This document shows positions 25,524-35,211 of a DNA stretch of 64,000 nucleotides, piece by piece (the stretch's first letter is position 1; every line of letters starts with the position of its first letter). This DNA is from Alopecurus myosuroides (Eukaryota > Streptophyta > Magnoliopsida > Poales > Poaceae). A program made the translations under genes and the position numbers. The notes under the pieces are model-generated. The model worked only from the letters and a program-made list of their open reading frames with translations, was not told where the DNA came from and did no database searches. The stretch spans positions 34,715,877 through 34,779,876 of the forward strand of contig CM054061.1 of the NCBI GenBank assembly GCA_028641055.1, given 5' to 3'.

Positions 25524-26943
25524 GAAAACCTAGACCCGCAGGAGAAATACCGGACTTATACGGATACACGCGGTAACGGCGTCGAAAGGGGGTAGCATTG
25601 TGGAACCAGCTGCTGTTTTGTGTTAGGGTATCCCATAGGAACATAAAACAAGTTGGTAGAACCCAACTCTTCGGAAGATTCCCGACGTTTCGTCCGATAA
25701 GGGAGTTTCACCCTATAAGCGCATGTAAACTCACGAGGGAGAAACGGACGTCGGTGAAGCGGGTCACACCCCGGAGTGCCATCTTTGCCATCCAAAGACC
25801 ACAACACACATATAATAACATGGTATGGCACCCTCTAGCTTGTGAAAGGTTCCGGACGCTCCGTAGCCCCCCTCCGGTGAAAACCTAGACCCGCAGGAGA
25901 AATACCGGACTTATACGGATACACGCGGTAACGGCGTCGAAAGGGGGTAGCATTGTGGAACCAGCTGCTTTTTTGTGTTAGGGTATCCCATAGGAACATA
26001 AAACAAGTTGGTACAACCCAACTCTTCGGAAGATTCCCGACGTTTCGTCCGATAAGGGAGTTTCACCCTATAAGCGCATGTAAACTCACGAGGGAGAAAC
26101 GGACGTCGGTGAAGCGGGTCACACCCCGGAGTGCCATCTTTGCCATCCAAAGACCACAACACACATATAATAACATGGTATGGCACCCTCTAGCTTGTGA
26201 AAGGTTCCGGACGCTCCGTAGCCCCCCTCCGGTGAAAACCTAGACCCGCAGGAGAAATACCGGACTTATACGGATACACGCGGTAACGGCGTCAAAAGGG
26301 GGTAGCATTGTGGAACCAGCTGCTTGTTTGTGTTAGGGTAGCCCATAGGAACATAAAACAAGTTGGTAGAACCCAACTCTTCGGAAGATTCCCGACGTTT
26401 CGTCCGATAAGGGACTTTCACCCTATAAGCGCATGTAAACTCACGAGGGAGAAACGGACGCCGGTGAAGCGGGTCACACCCCGGAGTGCAATATTTGCCA
26501 TCCAAAGACCACAACACACATATAATAACATGGTATGCCACCCTCTATCTTGTGTGGGGACCCGGACGCTCCGTAGCCCCCCTCCGGTGAAAACCTAGAC
26601 CCGCAGGAGAAATAACGGACTTATACGGATACACGCGGTAACGGCGTCGAAAGGGGGTAGCATTGTGGAACCAGCTGCTTGTTTGTGTTAGGGTAGCCCA
26701 TAGGAACATAAAACAAGTTGGTAGAACCCAACTCTTCGGAAGATTCCCGACGTTTCGTCCGATAAGGGACTTTCACCCTATAAGCGCATGTAAACTCACG
26801 AGGGAGAAACGGACGCCGGTGAAGCGGGTCACACCCCGGAGTGCAATATTTGCCATCCAAAGACCACAACACACATATAATAACATGGTATGCCACCCTC
26901 TAGCTTGTGAAAGGTTCCGGACGCTCCGTAGCCCCCCTCCGGT
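25524..26943. repeat. Four-unit higher-order block, copy 2 (units 51-54)
   Basis: This block has the same four ordered marks as units 21-24, exactly 30 units away. Confidence 0.85.
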
Positions 26944-28718
26944 GAAAACCTAGACCCGCAGGAGAAATACCGGACTTATACGGATACACGCGGTAACGGC
27001 GTCGAAAGGGGGTAGCATTGTGGAACCAGCTGCTTTTTTGTGTTAGGGTATCCCATAGGAACAAAAAACAAGTTGGTAGAACCCAACTCTTCGGAAGATT
27101 CCCGACGTTTCGTCCGATAAGGGAGTTTCACCCTATAAGCGCATGTAAACTCACGAGGGAGAAACGGACGTCGGTGAAGCGGGTCACACCCCGGAGTGCC
27201 ATCTTTGCCATCCAAAGACCACAACACACATATAATAACATGGTATGGCACCCTCTAGCTTGTGAAAGGTTCCGGACGCTCCGTAGCCCCCCTCCGGTGA
27301 AAACCTAGACCCGCAGGAGAAATACCGGACTTATACGGATACACGCGGTAACGGCGTCGAAAGGGGGTAGCATTGTGGAACCAGCTGCTTTTTTGTGTTA
27401 GGGTATCCCATAGGAACATAAAACAAGTTGGTAGAACCCAACTCTTCGGAAGATTCCCGACGTTTCGTCCGATAAGGGAGTTTCACCCTATAAGCGCATG
27501 TAAACTCACGAGGGAGAAACAGACGTCGGTGAAGCGGGTCACACCCCGGAGTGCAATATTTGCCATCCAAAGACCACAACACACATATAATAACATGGTA
27601 TGCCACCCTCTATCTTGTGTGGGGACCCGGACGCTCCGTAGCCCCCCTCCGGTGAAAACCTAGACCCGCAGGAGAAATAACGGACTTATACGGATACACG
27701 CGGTAACGGCGTCGAAAGGGGGTAGCATTGTGGAACCAGCTGCTTGTTTGTGTTAGGGTAGCCCATAGGAACATAAAACAAGTTGGTAGAACCCAACTCT
27801 TCGGAAGATTCCCGACGTTTCGTCCGATAAGGGACTTTCACCCTATAAGCGCATGTAAACTCACGAGGGAGAAACGGACGCCGGTGAAGCGGGTCACACC
27901 CCGGAGTGCAATATTTGCCATCCAAAGACCACAACACACATATAATAACATGGTATGCCACCCTCTAGCTTGTGAAAGGTTCCGGACGCTCCGTAGCCCC
28001 CCTCCGGTGAAAACCTAGACCCGCAGGAGAAATACCGGACTTATACGGATACACGCGGTAACGGCGTCGAAAGGGGGTAGCATTGTGGAACCAGCTGCTT
28101 TTTTGTGTTAGGGTATCCCATAGGAACAAAAAACAAGTTGGTAGAACCCAACTCTTCGGAAGATTCCCGACGTTTCGTCCGATAAGGGAGTTTCACCCTA
28201 TAAGCGCATGTAAACTCACGAGGGAGAAACGGACGTCGGTGAAGCGGGTCACACCCCGGAGTGCCATCTTTGCCATCCAAAGACCACAACACACATATAA
28301 TAACATGGTATGGCACCCTCTAGCTTGTGAAAGGTTCCGGACGCTCCGTAGCCCCCCTCCGGTGAAAACCTAGACCCGCAGGAGAAATACCGGACTTATA
28401 CGGATACACGCGGTAACGGCGTCGAAAGGGGGTAGCATTGTGGAACCAGCTGCTTTTTTGTGTTAGGGTATCCCATAGGAACATAAAACAAGTTGGTAGA
28501 ACCCAACTCTTCGGAAGATTCCCGACGTTTCGTCCGATAAGGGAGTTTCACCCTATAAGCGCATGTAAACTCACGAGGGAGAAACAGACGTCGGTGAAGC
28601 GGGTCACACCCCGGAGTGCCATCTTTGCCATCCAAAGACCACAACACACATATAATAACATGGTATGGCACCCTCTAGCTTGTGAAAGGTTCCGGACGCT
28701 CCGTAGCCCCCCTCCGGT
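26589..28718. repeat. Three-unit duplication (units 54-56 and 57-59)
   Basis: Units 54 and 57 match, units 55 and 58 share AACAAAAAACAAG, and units 56 and 59 share AAACAGACGTC. Unit 56 switches to the minority class in its 3' part, so the first triplet ends in a hybrid unit. This is the expected product of an unequal crossover displaced by three units. Confidence 0.85.
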
Positions 28719-29428
28719 GAAAACCTAGACCCGCAGGAGAAATACCGGACTTATACGGATACACGCGGTAACGGCGTCGAAAGGGGGTAGCATTGTGGAA
28801 CCAGCTGCTTTTTTGTGTTAGGGTATCCCATAGGAACATAAAACAAGTTGGTAGAACCCAACTCTTCGGAAGATTCCCGACGTTTCGTCCGATAAGGGAG
28901 TTTCACCCTATAAGCGCATGTAAACTCACGAGGGAGAAACGGACGTCGGTGAAGCGGGTCACACCCCGGAGTGCCATCTTTGCCATCCAAAGACCACAAC
29001 ACACATATAATAACATGGTATGGCACCCTCTAGCTTGTGAAAGGTTCCGGACGCTCCGTAGCCCCCCTCCGGTGAAAACCTAGACCCGCAGGAGAAATAC
29101 CGGACTTATACGGATACACGCGGTAACGGCGTCGAAAGGGGGTAGCATTGTGGAACCAGCTGCTTTTTTGTGTTAGGGTATCCCATAGGAACATAAAACA
29201 AGTTGGTAGAACCCAACTCTTCGGAAGATTCCCGACGTTTCGTCCGATAAGGGAGTTTCACCCTATAAGCGCATGTAAACTCACGAGGGAGAAACGGACG
29301 TCGGTGAAGCGGGTCACACCCCGGAGTGCCATCTTTGCCATCCAAAGACCACAACACACATATAATAACATGGTATGGCACCCTCTAGCTTGTGAAAGGT
29401 TCCGGACGCTCCGTAGCCCCCCTCCGGT

Positions 29429-30848
29429 GAAAACCTAGACCCGCAGGAGAAATACCGGACTTATACGGATACACGCGGTAACGGCGTCGAAAGGGGGTAG
29501 CATTGTGGAACCAGCTGCTGTTTTGTGTTAGGGTATCCCATAGGAACATAAAACAAGTTGGTAGAACCCAACTCTTCGGAAGATTCCCGACGTTTCGTCC
29601 GATAAGGGAGTTTCACCCTATAAGCGCATGTAAACTCACGAGGGAGAAACGGACGTCGGTGAAGCGGGTCACACCCCGGAGTGCCATCTTTGCCATCCAA
29701 AGACCACAACACACATATAATAACATGGTATGGCACCCTCTAGCTTGTGAAAGGTTCCGGACGCTCCGTAGCCCCCCTCCGGTGAAAACCTAGACCCGCA
29801 GGAGAAATACCGGACTTATACGGATACACGCGGTAACGGCGTCGAAAGGGGGTAGCATTGTGGAACCAGCTGCTTTTTTGTGTTAGGGTATCCCATAGGA
29901 ACATAAAACAAGTTGGTACAACCCAACTCTTCGGAAGATTCCCGACGTTTCGTCTGATAAGGGAGTTTCACCCTATAAGCGCATGTAAACTCACGAGGGA
30001 GAAACGGACGTCGGTGAAGCGGGTCACACCCCGGAGTGCCATCTTTGCCATCCAAAGACCACAACACACATATAATAACATGGTATGGCACCCTCTAGCT
30101 TGTGAAAGGTTCCGGACGCTCCGTAGCCCCCCTCCGGTGAAAACCTAGACCCGCAGGAGAAATACCGGACTTATACGGATACACGCGGTAACGGCGTCAA
30201 AAGGGGGTAGCATTGTGGAACCAGCTGCTTGTTTGTGTTAGGGTAGCCCATAGGAACATAAAACAAGTTGGTAGAACCCAACTCTTCGGAAGATTCCCGA
30301 CGTTTCGTCCGATAAGGGACTTTCACCCTATAAGCGCATGTAAACTCACGAGGGAGAAACGGACGCCGGTGAAGCGGGTCACACCCCGGAGTGCAATATT
30401 TGCCATCCAAAGACCACAACACACATATAATAACATGGTATGCCACCCTCTATCTTGTGTGGGGACCCGGACGCTCCGTAGCCCCCCTCCGGTGAAAACC
30501 TAGACCCGCAGGAGAAATAACGGACTTATACGGATACACGCGGTAACGGCGTCGAAAGGGGGTAGCATTGTGGAACCAGCTGCTTGTTTGTGTTAGGGTA
30601 GCCCATAGGAACATAAAACAAGTTGGTAGAACCCAACTCTTCGGAAGATTCCCGACGTTTCGTCCGATAAGGGACTTTCACCCTATAAGCGCATGTAAAC
30701 TCACGAGGGAGAAACGGACGCCGGTGAAGCGGGTCACACCCCGGAGTGCAATATTTGCCATCCAAAGACCACAACACACATATAATAACATGGTATGCCA
30801 CCCTCTAGCTTGTGAAAGGACCCGGACGCTCCGTAGCCCCCCTCCGGT
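29429..30848. repeat. Four-unit higher-order block, copy 3 (units 62-65), array end
   Basis: This block has the same four ordered marks, 11 units after copy 2. It forms the right edge of the array, where the unit ends cleanly at CTCCGGT before unrelated DNA. Unit 65 has a terminal variant (AAAGGACCCGG). Confidence 0.85.
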
Positions 30849-31409
30849 TTTCGTCCATATTACTCTATCTTCACTACTATTTAATTTGTTGTTGTTGCGA
30901 TGAGTATGTTGATAATGAGTCGATGACACAATCATATTAACTTGCAGTAAAAAAATTCATGATAAAAGTGGTTCCTGAACAGAATATCAGAGCAATGACT
31001 TGCAAGAATATCGCGATCGAGCAAAAGAAAAAATAAAAACTACCTAAGCCGACGGCAAGCCGTCGGCGTAGGTATTGAAGTTTTTTAAAAAAAACACGCA
31101 ACGCGTCTATACACAGCACGCAACGCGTGGGGAGGGAAAAAAAAAAGGAAATCAACGCCGACGGCACCCCCTCGGCGTAGGCCAGCACGTAACGGCCGCG
31201 CTCGGACGCCGTAACTGAGCGTCACGTACGCCGAGGGGGGCCGCTACGCCGACGGTGGCCCTCGGGGAATATTGCATACGCCGAGGGGCGTACAGACGCC
31301 GAGGGGCACGGCGCGTGCCAATCCTGTCGACCCCCCTACGCCGAGGGGGCCGACATTTGGCCGTCGGCGTCTCTGGCGGCCGTCGGCGTCTGTGCTGTTT
31401 CCCGTAGTG
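30849..31409. mobile_element. CACTA transposon end (CACTACGGGAAA type)
   Basis: The segment ends TTTCCCGTAGTG at 31409, the inverted CACTA terminus, followed by TCG as a possible 3-bp target duplication. Inside it lie many subterminal palindromic motifs built from GCCGACGGC and GCCGTCGGCGT (31040-31400), typical of CACTA subterminal regions. The opposite terminus was not found between the gypsy LTR and the gap, so it is hidden in the gap, farther left, or lost. The 30849-31040 part is AT-rich with no gene. Confidence 0.75.
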
Positions 31410-31616
31410 TCGGCACCGCGACAGGTTCCTAAGCCCCGTCTTCGTCGCCTACCCATCACCATGGTCTCGTGGTCCGCCGTTCTGAGATGTGCAAATCCCT
31501 GCCACAACCTCCTATTGTTCGATGCAGTTCTACGCGGACCATGGCGGCCTCACGGCAGTACACTTCAGGTACGCCGCCTAGCCCTTCCGCATGAGCGTCT
31601 TCGGTGGTACGAGCTA
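31410..31616. other. Unassigned GC-rich stretch left of the MITE
   Basis: This is continuous with the DNA after the MITE once the MITE is removed. Open frames exist but I recognise no product. Confidence 0.3.
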
Positions 31617-31740
31617 CTCCCTCCGTTCAAAAATACTTGACTTCACTTTGTCCAAATATGAATGTATCTATACATCAAAACATGTCTAGATACATCTATA
31701 TTTGAACAATGTGAAGTCAAATATTATTGAACGGAGGGAG
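31617..31740. mobile_element. Stowaway MITE (124 bp)
   Basis: The element has perfect 12-bp inverted ends, CTCCCTCCGTTC and GAACGGAGGGAG. It is flanked by the TA target duplication at 31615-31616 and 31741-31742, and its arms pair along most of their length. This identifies a Tc1/mariner-derived Stowaway MITE, a very common grass family. Confidence 0.95.
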
Positions 31741-31742
31741 TA

Positions 31743-32598
31743 GATTGGTACGGCCGAGATCACCGGCAATGTATACTGCGTACATGGCCAGGTTCACGGG
31801 TTCTCACCACGGAGAGGGCAGAACACGTACGTGGTGCTCTCCGGCCCGGTGGTCGGTCAGGTGCACGGCAAGAGCATCGTTGCCCTCTCGTACATGCCCA
31901 GGATATGGAAGTCTCATTACGAGGCATTAATAGGTGCGAGTATTACGGGATGTATTAGACTTTGTTTTGAAAAAGACATACGTTTGATCGTATGAGAAGC
32001 TATAGACGCGCTGGATGGTGGCCACGTGCCCCGGGCGCACGGATGGGAGCATAAGCGGGGCGCAGGCAAGCCCTGTCCAATTTTGCTTGGAGCCGAGGAA
32101 TTAAAGAGCGAGATTACTCGGGCGCTAATTAATTATGGGACTGCCCACATATCTCTGGGACTCACCTCACGCTCTGCTAGGCCCGACCGCCGGCATGTGC
32201 AAGTACCGCGTCTTGATGTGCTGCTAGCTGCTGGTAGGGACAATGAGTACGGCAGTTCGCGTCTCGTCAGCGAAGTGGTGAGGTGAGGCGTCTACAGGAA
32301 ACTGGAACGGGTCAGACAAAAGTAATTGGGGAAGCAAAGAAATCATTCATCGACTCTTAATACCCTCCTCCTCTGTTACGAGTCACTCCACCCCACATCT
32401 CTGCGGATTCCATTGGCAGATGTTCGTCAGTATCAACCCTGGAGCACGTTCTGGACACGTTCTATGCCAGAACATGTACGTCCATCATGCATGTCATATT
32501 GATTCAGCCCATGGCCTGCTTTAACGGCCCCAAGTAAATCCCCTCACTCTATAAGGTTGTTCCCGATTCATCCACGAATGACTCCATTCGAGGTGTAG
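31743..32598. other. Unassigned, gene-like remnant
   Basis: Positions 31743-31935 read as a moderately GC-rich open stretch on the plus strand in one frame (about 60 codons with Tyr/Val/Gly-rich content), but I cannot name the product. The rest has no feature I can support. It could be a degraded host gene or a captured fragment. Confidence 0.3.
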
Positions 32599-32735
32599 AA
32601 GGCCAACCAGTTAACATGCACCTTGCAGGATTGTTGAATGTTTTTCTTCCATGCCTTCCGCAACTATGTTCATAGACGAGTGACTGGTCATGTTATTTGC
32701 CACCCATGCATGATGCATGTTAATTGGTTGGCCTT
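32599..32735. repeat. Inverted repeat with 22-bp arms, miRNA-precursor-like
   Basis: The arms are 32599-32620 and 32714-32735. They are complementary at 21 of 22 positions, and the single difference would be a G:U pair in RNA, so a transcript from the plus strand would fold into a full 22-bp duplex. The loop is 93 bases. It could be a miRNA/siRNA hairpin or the two ends of a small MITE; no target duplication is obvious. Confidence 0.45.
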
Positions 32736-33262
32736 CAGGAAAGTTGTCAACTTCATCTTATTGCGCTTATGAGAGCAAAAAATCACGGATCGTTGTGGCA
32801 CACGCGCTGTTGGGTTTCCATGATTTATGTTGTCCAAAAATTATAGGAAAAATCTTCCAACTTCTCTAACAGCAAATTAATTAGTGATTCCAAGGTACCA
32901 ACAAGAAAAAACAGGACAAACGACTAGATCAGATTGCCATAACGTCGTTGAGCGCTTCAAAAATAATCCATTGATTCGTCAGCATTGCAGCGCAACCGGT
33001 GGGATGTTTTGCTTGGTTTCGCCATCCAAAACGAACAAAAATATCATAAATTCAAAGTTACTACCCCTACAAAAAAGGTCCAGATTCGGCGATCATCATG
33101 CCACAGTTTGGTGATAAGCATGACACGGGACGGCGACAATGTCAGGCAACCGGTCGACGGAAAAGGTGATCAAACGACTAACTCTTCTGGCAAACAAGTT
33201 GATCCGTCAGTCGGCTCAAAGCCCGGTGAAGGTGAGCTCGGCGTGGCCTCGGGCGCCGTATT
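32736..33262. other. Unassigned stretch
   Basis: The composition is mixed, with no recognisable gene, terminal repeat or tandem repeat up to the CACTA terminus at 33263. Confidence 0.3.
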
Positions 33263-33395
33263 CACTAGTAGAAAAACATCTATAGGATTTCAGCTTTAGT
33301 CCCGGTTCCGTTACGAACCCAGACTAAAGGCACCATTAGTACAGGTTATGATCCCTAGGGCCCCGACACCCTCTAGTCTCGGTTCATTTGGAGGC
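33263..33395 (+). mobile_element. CACTA transposon terminus (CACTAGTAGAAAAA)
   Basis: This is a left CACTA terminus followed by subterminal TTTAGTCCCGGTT motifs in palindromic arrangement. The three bases before it are ATT. The end at 49267 has a related terminus but is followed by TAC, so the two are not supported as a pair. Confidence 0.7.
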
Positions 33396-33850
33396 GTTAA
33401 GCTGCATTGGCCGAGTACCTCGCCGCCTTGGCCTTATTGTTGCCGATTGAAATCCCTTCATGTGCCCGAGGCGGTGGTGCATCTATGTTGTGCATGCCGT
33501 CCTTGCTCTTGTCGAGGGCGAGCCTACACCGTGTCCACTTTTCGCATGAGTTGATCCTGGTGAACACATGGAGAAACGCGAACTCGTTCTCGTTGTTTTA
33601 ATGGCGATTCATGTCGAACATCCGACCACATGTACAAGTAGTGACGAGCGTCGTTGTTGTCCTGGCGATACATGCCTGCGCCGTCTCCTCTGGTTCTTCC
33701 TCTTCGACCTCATCCACAGCATCATCAAGCTTGTCCCCATCGATGTCGGCTTCCTGTGTGTCGGCCTATGTGTAGAACCCTGGGCAGGAGGCGACGACTA
33801 CCAAGGCGCTCATGATGTGGTCTTCCATCTCGGCTTCCGTGCTGTTGTGT
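33396..33850 (-). pseudogene. NAM-associated-like protein fragment
   Basis: Read on the minus strand, an acidic EEEEPEE stretch (about 33700) is followed by a segment with a W-T-R-C-R-L-A-L spacing and then a basic GNNKAKAAR motif near 33440. This order resembles the plant NAM-associated (PF14303) proteins, which occur both as host genes and as partners of Harbinger transposases. In-frame stops (near 33775 and 33600) show it is decayed. The assignment comes from motif memory only. Confidence 0.35.
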
Positions 33851-33858
33851 TGTGGCGC

Positions 33859-34049
33859 TGATGACCCACAAGTATAGAGGGTCGCAACAGTCTTAGAGGG
33901 AAGTAAAACCCAAATTTAATGATTCCACACAAGGGAAGTCAAAGAATATTTATAAGCCTTAATAGATGAGTTGTCTGTTCAGCTTCACATGAAAATAGAC
34001 TTTCTCGCAGTAGTTTATCGGTATTAACAGTTTTATAACAGCAGCAATA
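33859..34049 (+). mobile_element. Gypsy LTR 5' fragment (TGATGACCCACAAGTATA type)
   Basis: It starts TGATGACCCACAAGTATAGA, a very common Triticeae gypsy LTR start. It is cut off at 34049 where a CACTA terminus begins, so the CACTA element inserted into it or the junction is a deletion. Confidence 0.6.
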
Positions 34050-34326
34050 CACTACTAGGGAAATCCCTACCACCGGCGCTCTAGTTTGGCTTACAGCCGG
34101 CGCCTTGGCGCGCGCCGGCGATGATCACGCCGGTGGTAAAAACCTACCGCCGGCGCCCCAGTCCGACGCGCCGGGGGTAAAGAATTTAGCGCCAGCGCTC
34201 TGCTCTGGCGCACCGGGGGTAAGTGTAGCGCCAATACTTCAGCCCAACGAGCCGGGGGTATGGCTGGGTTAGCCCCGGCGCCCACACCGTGCTGGTGATA
34301 GGTCCGCCCAGCGCGCCGGCTGTATG
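34050..34326 (+). mobile_element. CACTA transposon terminus (CACTACTAGGGAAA) with GCCGGCGC subterminal repeats
   Basis: The terminus starts at 34050 after ATA. It is followed by repeated GCCGGCGC/GGCGCGCCGG motifs up to about 34320. The same motif style returns at 50273-50490, which suggests parts of one family. No matching right terminus is visible in the window. Confidence 0.7.
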
Positions 34327-34626
34327 TTTTGATGTTTAAGAAAAATAAACAGAAAACCGTATATATAGGTTTTATACTGTTACAGGTTATACTGTTACAA
34401 AAAATAGCAACAAAACAGAATATATATATCACAAAACAGAATTTATACGGCACAAAACAAGTAGCTAATACTCATATGTATCACACACGAATATAAAAAG
34501 TCTCAAACCCGAATACAAAGTATCGAACTGAAGGCATAGAAAAAACAAGTAGGTAAGACATCGATGATGGAATACAAAGTGATGAATACAAAGTTTTGGA
34601 AGATATCTAGCTAAGGAGACATCGAT

Positions 34627-34884
34627 TTAAACTAGACGATAGAATTGAAACGCTGAAACGATGAGAATCATCGTGACGAAGATGGTCTTCATCCGCTTCC
34701 TTCTCGTCTGGCCCGCTAGATATGTCTCTCCCGCTAGATAGCTCGCATATCGAGTCTGTGCCTCCGCCATAGTGGTGTACCCCTTGTAGCTATTGCCGCT
34801 GAACCGGTGCACCTGTCTCCGGCAAGCCTCCCAGTCCTCGTATACTCCGGGAACATGTCCCCGGTACACGACATAGAACGTCAT
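34627..34884 (-). CDS. RNase H1 hybrid-binding-domain (viroplasmin-like) protein with C-terminal membrane anchor
   Basis: This 85-codon ORF starts at ATG 34884, immediately behind a splice-acceptor-like CAAATAG. Residues 3-50 match the RNase H1 N-terminal/hybrid-binding fold (PF01693): F-Y-V-V-Y-R-G near the start, then G-V-Y-x-D-W-x-x-C, F-S-G-N-S-Y-K-G-Y, and an A-x-A-x-x-R-Y helix. In RNase H1 this fold binds RNA/DNA hybrids; the same fold is part of caulimovirus viroplasmins. A basic stretch (RRKR) and about 20 hydrophobic residues at the C-terminus predict a single membrane segment. There is no nuclease domain. It lies between the CACTA terminus and the protease-like end of the minus-strand TNPA-like gene, so it may be that gene's last exon or a separate small gene. 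I recall similar short ORFs elsewhere in Triticeae repeats. Confidence 0.65.
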   Translation of the reverse strand: MTFYVVYRGHVPGVYEDWEACRRQVHRFSGNSYKGYTTMAEAQTRYASYLAGETYLAGQTRRKRMKTIFVTMILIVSAFQFYRLV

Positions 34885-35211
34885 CTATTTGGACAAGAAA
34901 AAATAGACATTAGTAGCCAAATCATATATGCAACAACTATATGCAACAACATAGAAAATTCAAATATGAAACAAGCATATGCAACAAGGATTCGGCTACA
35001 ACAACAAGTATATTGGATGAGAAATAAGTTTTCTTACTCTAAGGATTCGGCTTTGGCGGGAAGGGGCGGATGCCGTCTAGCGAGTTGAATGACTACTTGT
35101 CACCGTATGCCTCTAGGATGGCTTCTATATCTTGTCATTCATTGGTGGTATGTGACCGGCAAAGAAGAGGCCACCCTTAGTGACGACATTGTGATGGATT
35201 ATTGTGGCAAT

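Larger units (their letters stand above)
7776..30848. repeat. Tandem satellite array: 65 units of 355 bp
   Basis: Unit k starts at 7776+355(k-1), minus 1 after unit 42 and minus 2 after unit 45, because of single-base deletions near 22533 (unit 42) and 23740 (unit 45). The length, 23,073 bp, is exactly 65 x 355 - 2. Units are nearly identical, most differing from the consensus at 0-3 positions. A minority class (units 1, 9, 23, 24, 33, 53, 54, 57, 64, 65, plus hybrids) shares linked variants: TTGTTTG for TTTTTTG, TAGCCC for TATCCC, GACGCC for GACGTC, CAATATTT for CCATCTTT. Open frames of 96 and 91 codons recur on the two strands of each unit, but 355 is not a multiple of 3, there is no ORF-wide signature, and I find no coding evidence. 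I do not recognise the unit as Afa/pAs1 (about 340 bp), pSc119.2 (118 bp) or rDNA. Confidence 0.97.

Noticed and set aside
7776..30848. Repeated 96-codon (plus) and 91-codon (minus) open frames in every unit of the array
   Set aside because: They recur only because the units are nearly identical. The period is not a multiple of 3, both strands are open, and no domain or splice logic supports coding.
7776..30848. CRISPR-like or rDNA-spacer array
   Set aside because: There are no spacers between units and no rRNA sequence; this is a plain eukaryotic satellite.
32026..32286. 86-codon plus-strand frame
   Set aside because: There is no recognisable motif, and the surroundings are non-coding or decayed.
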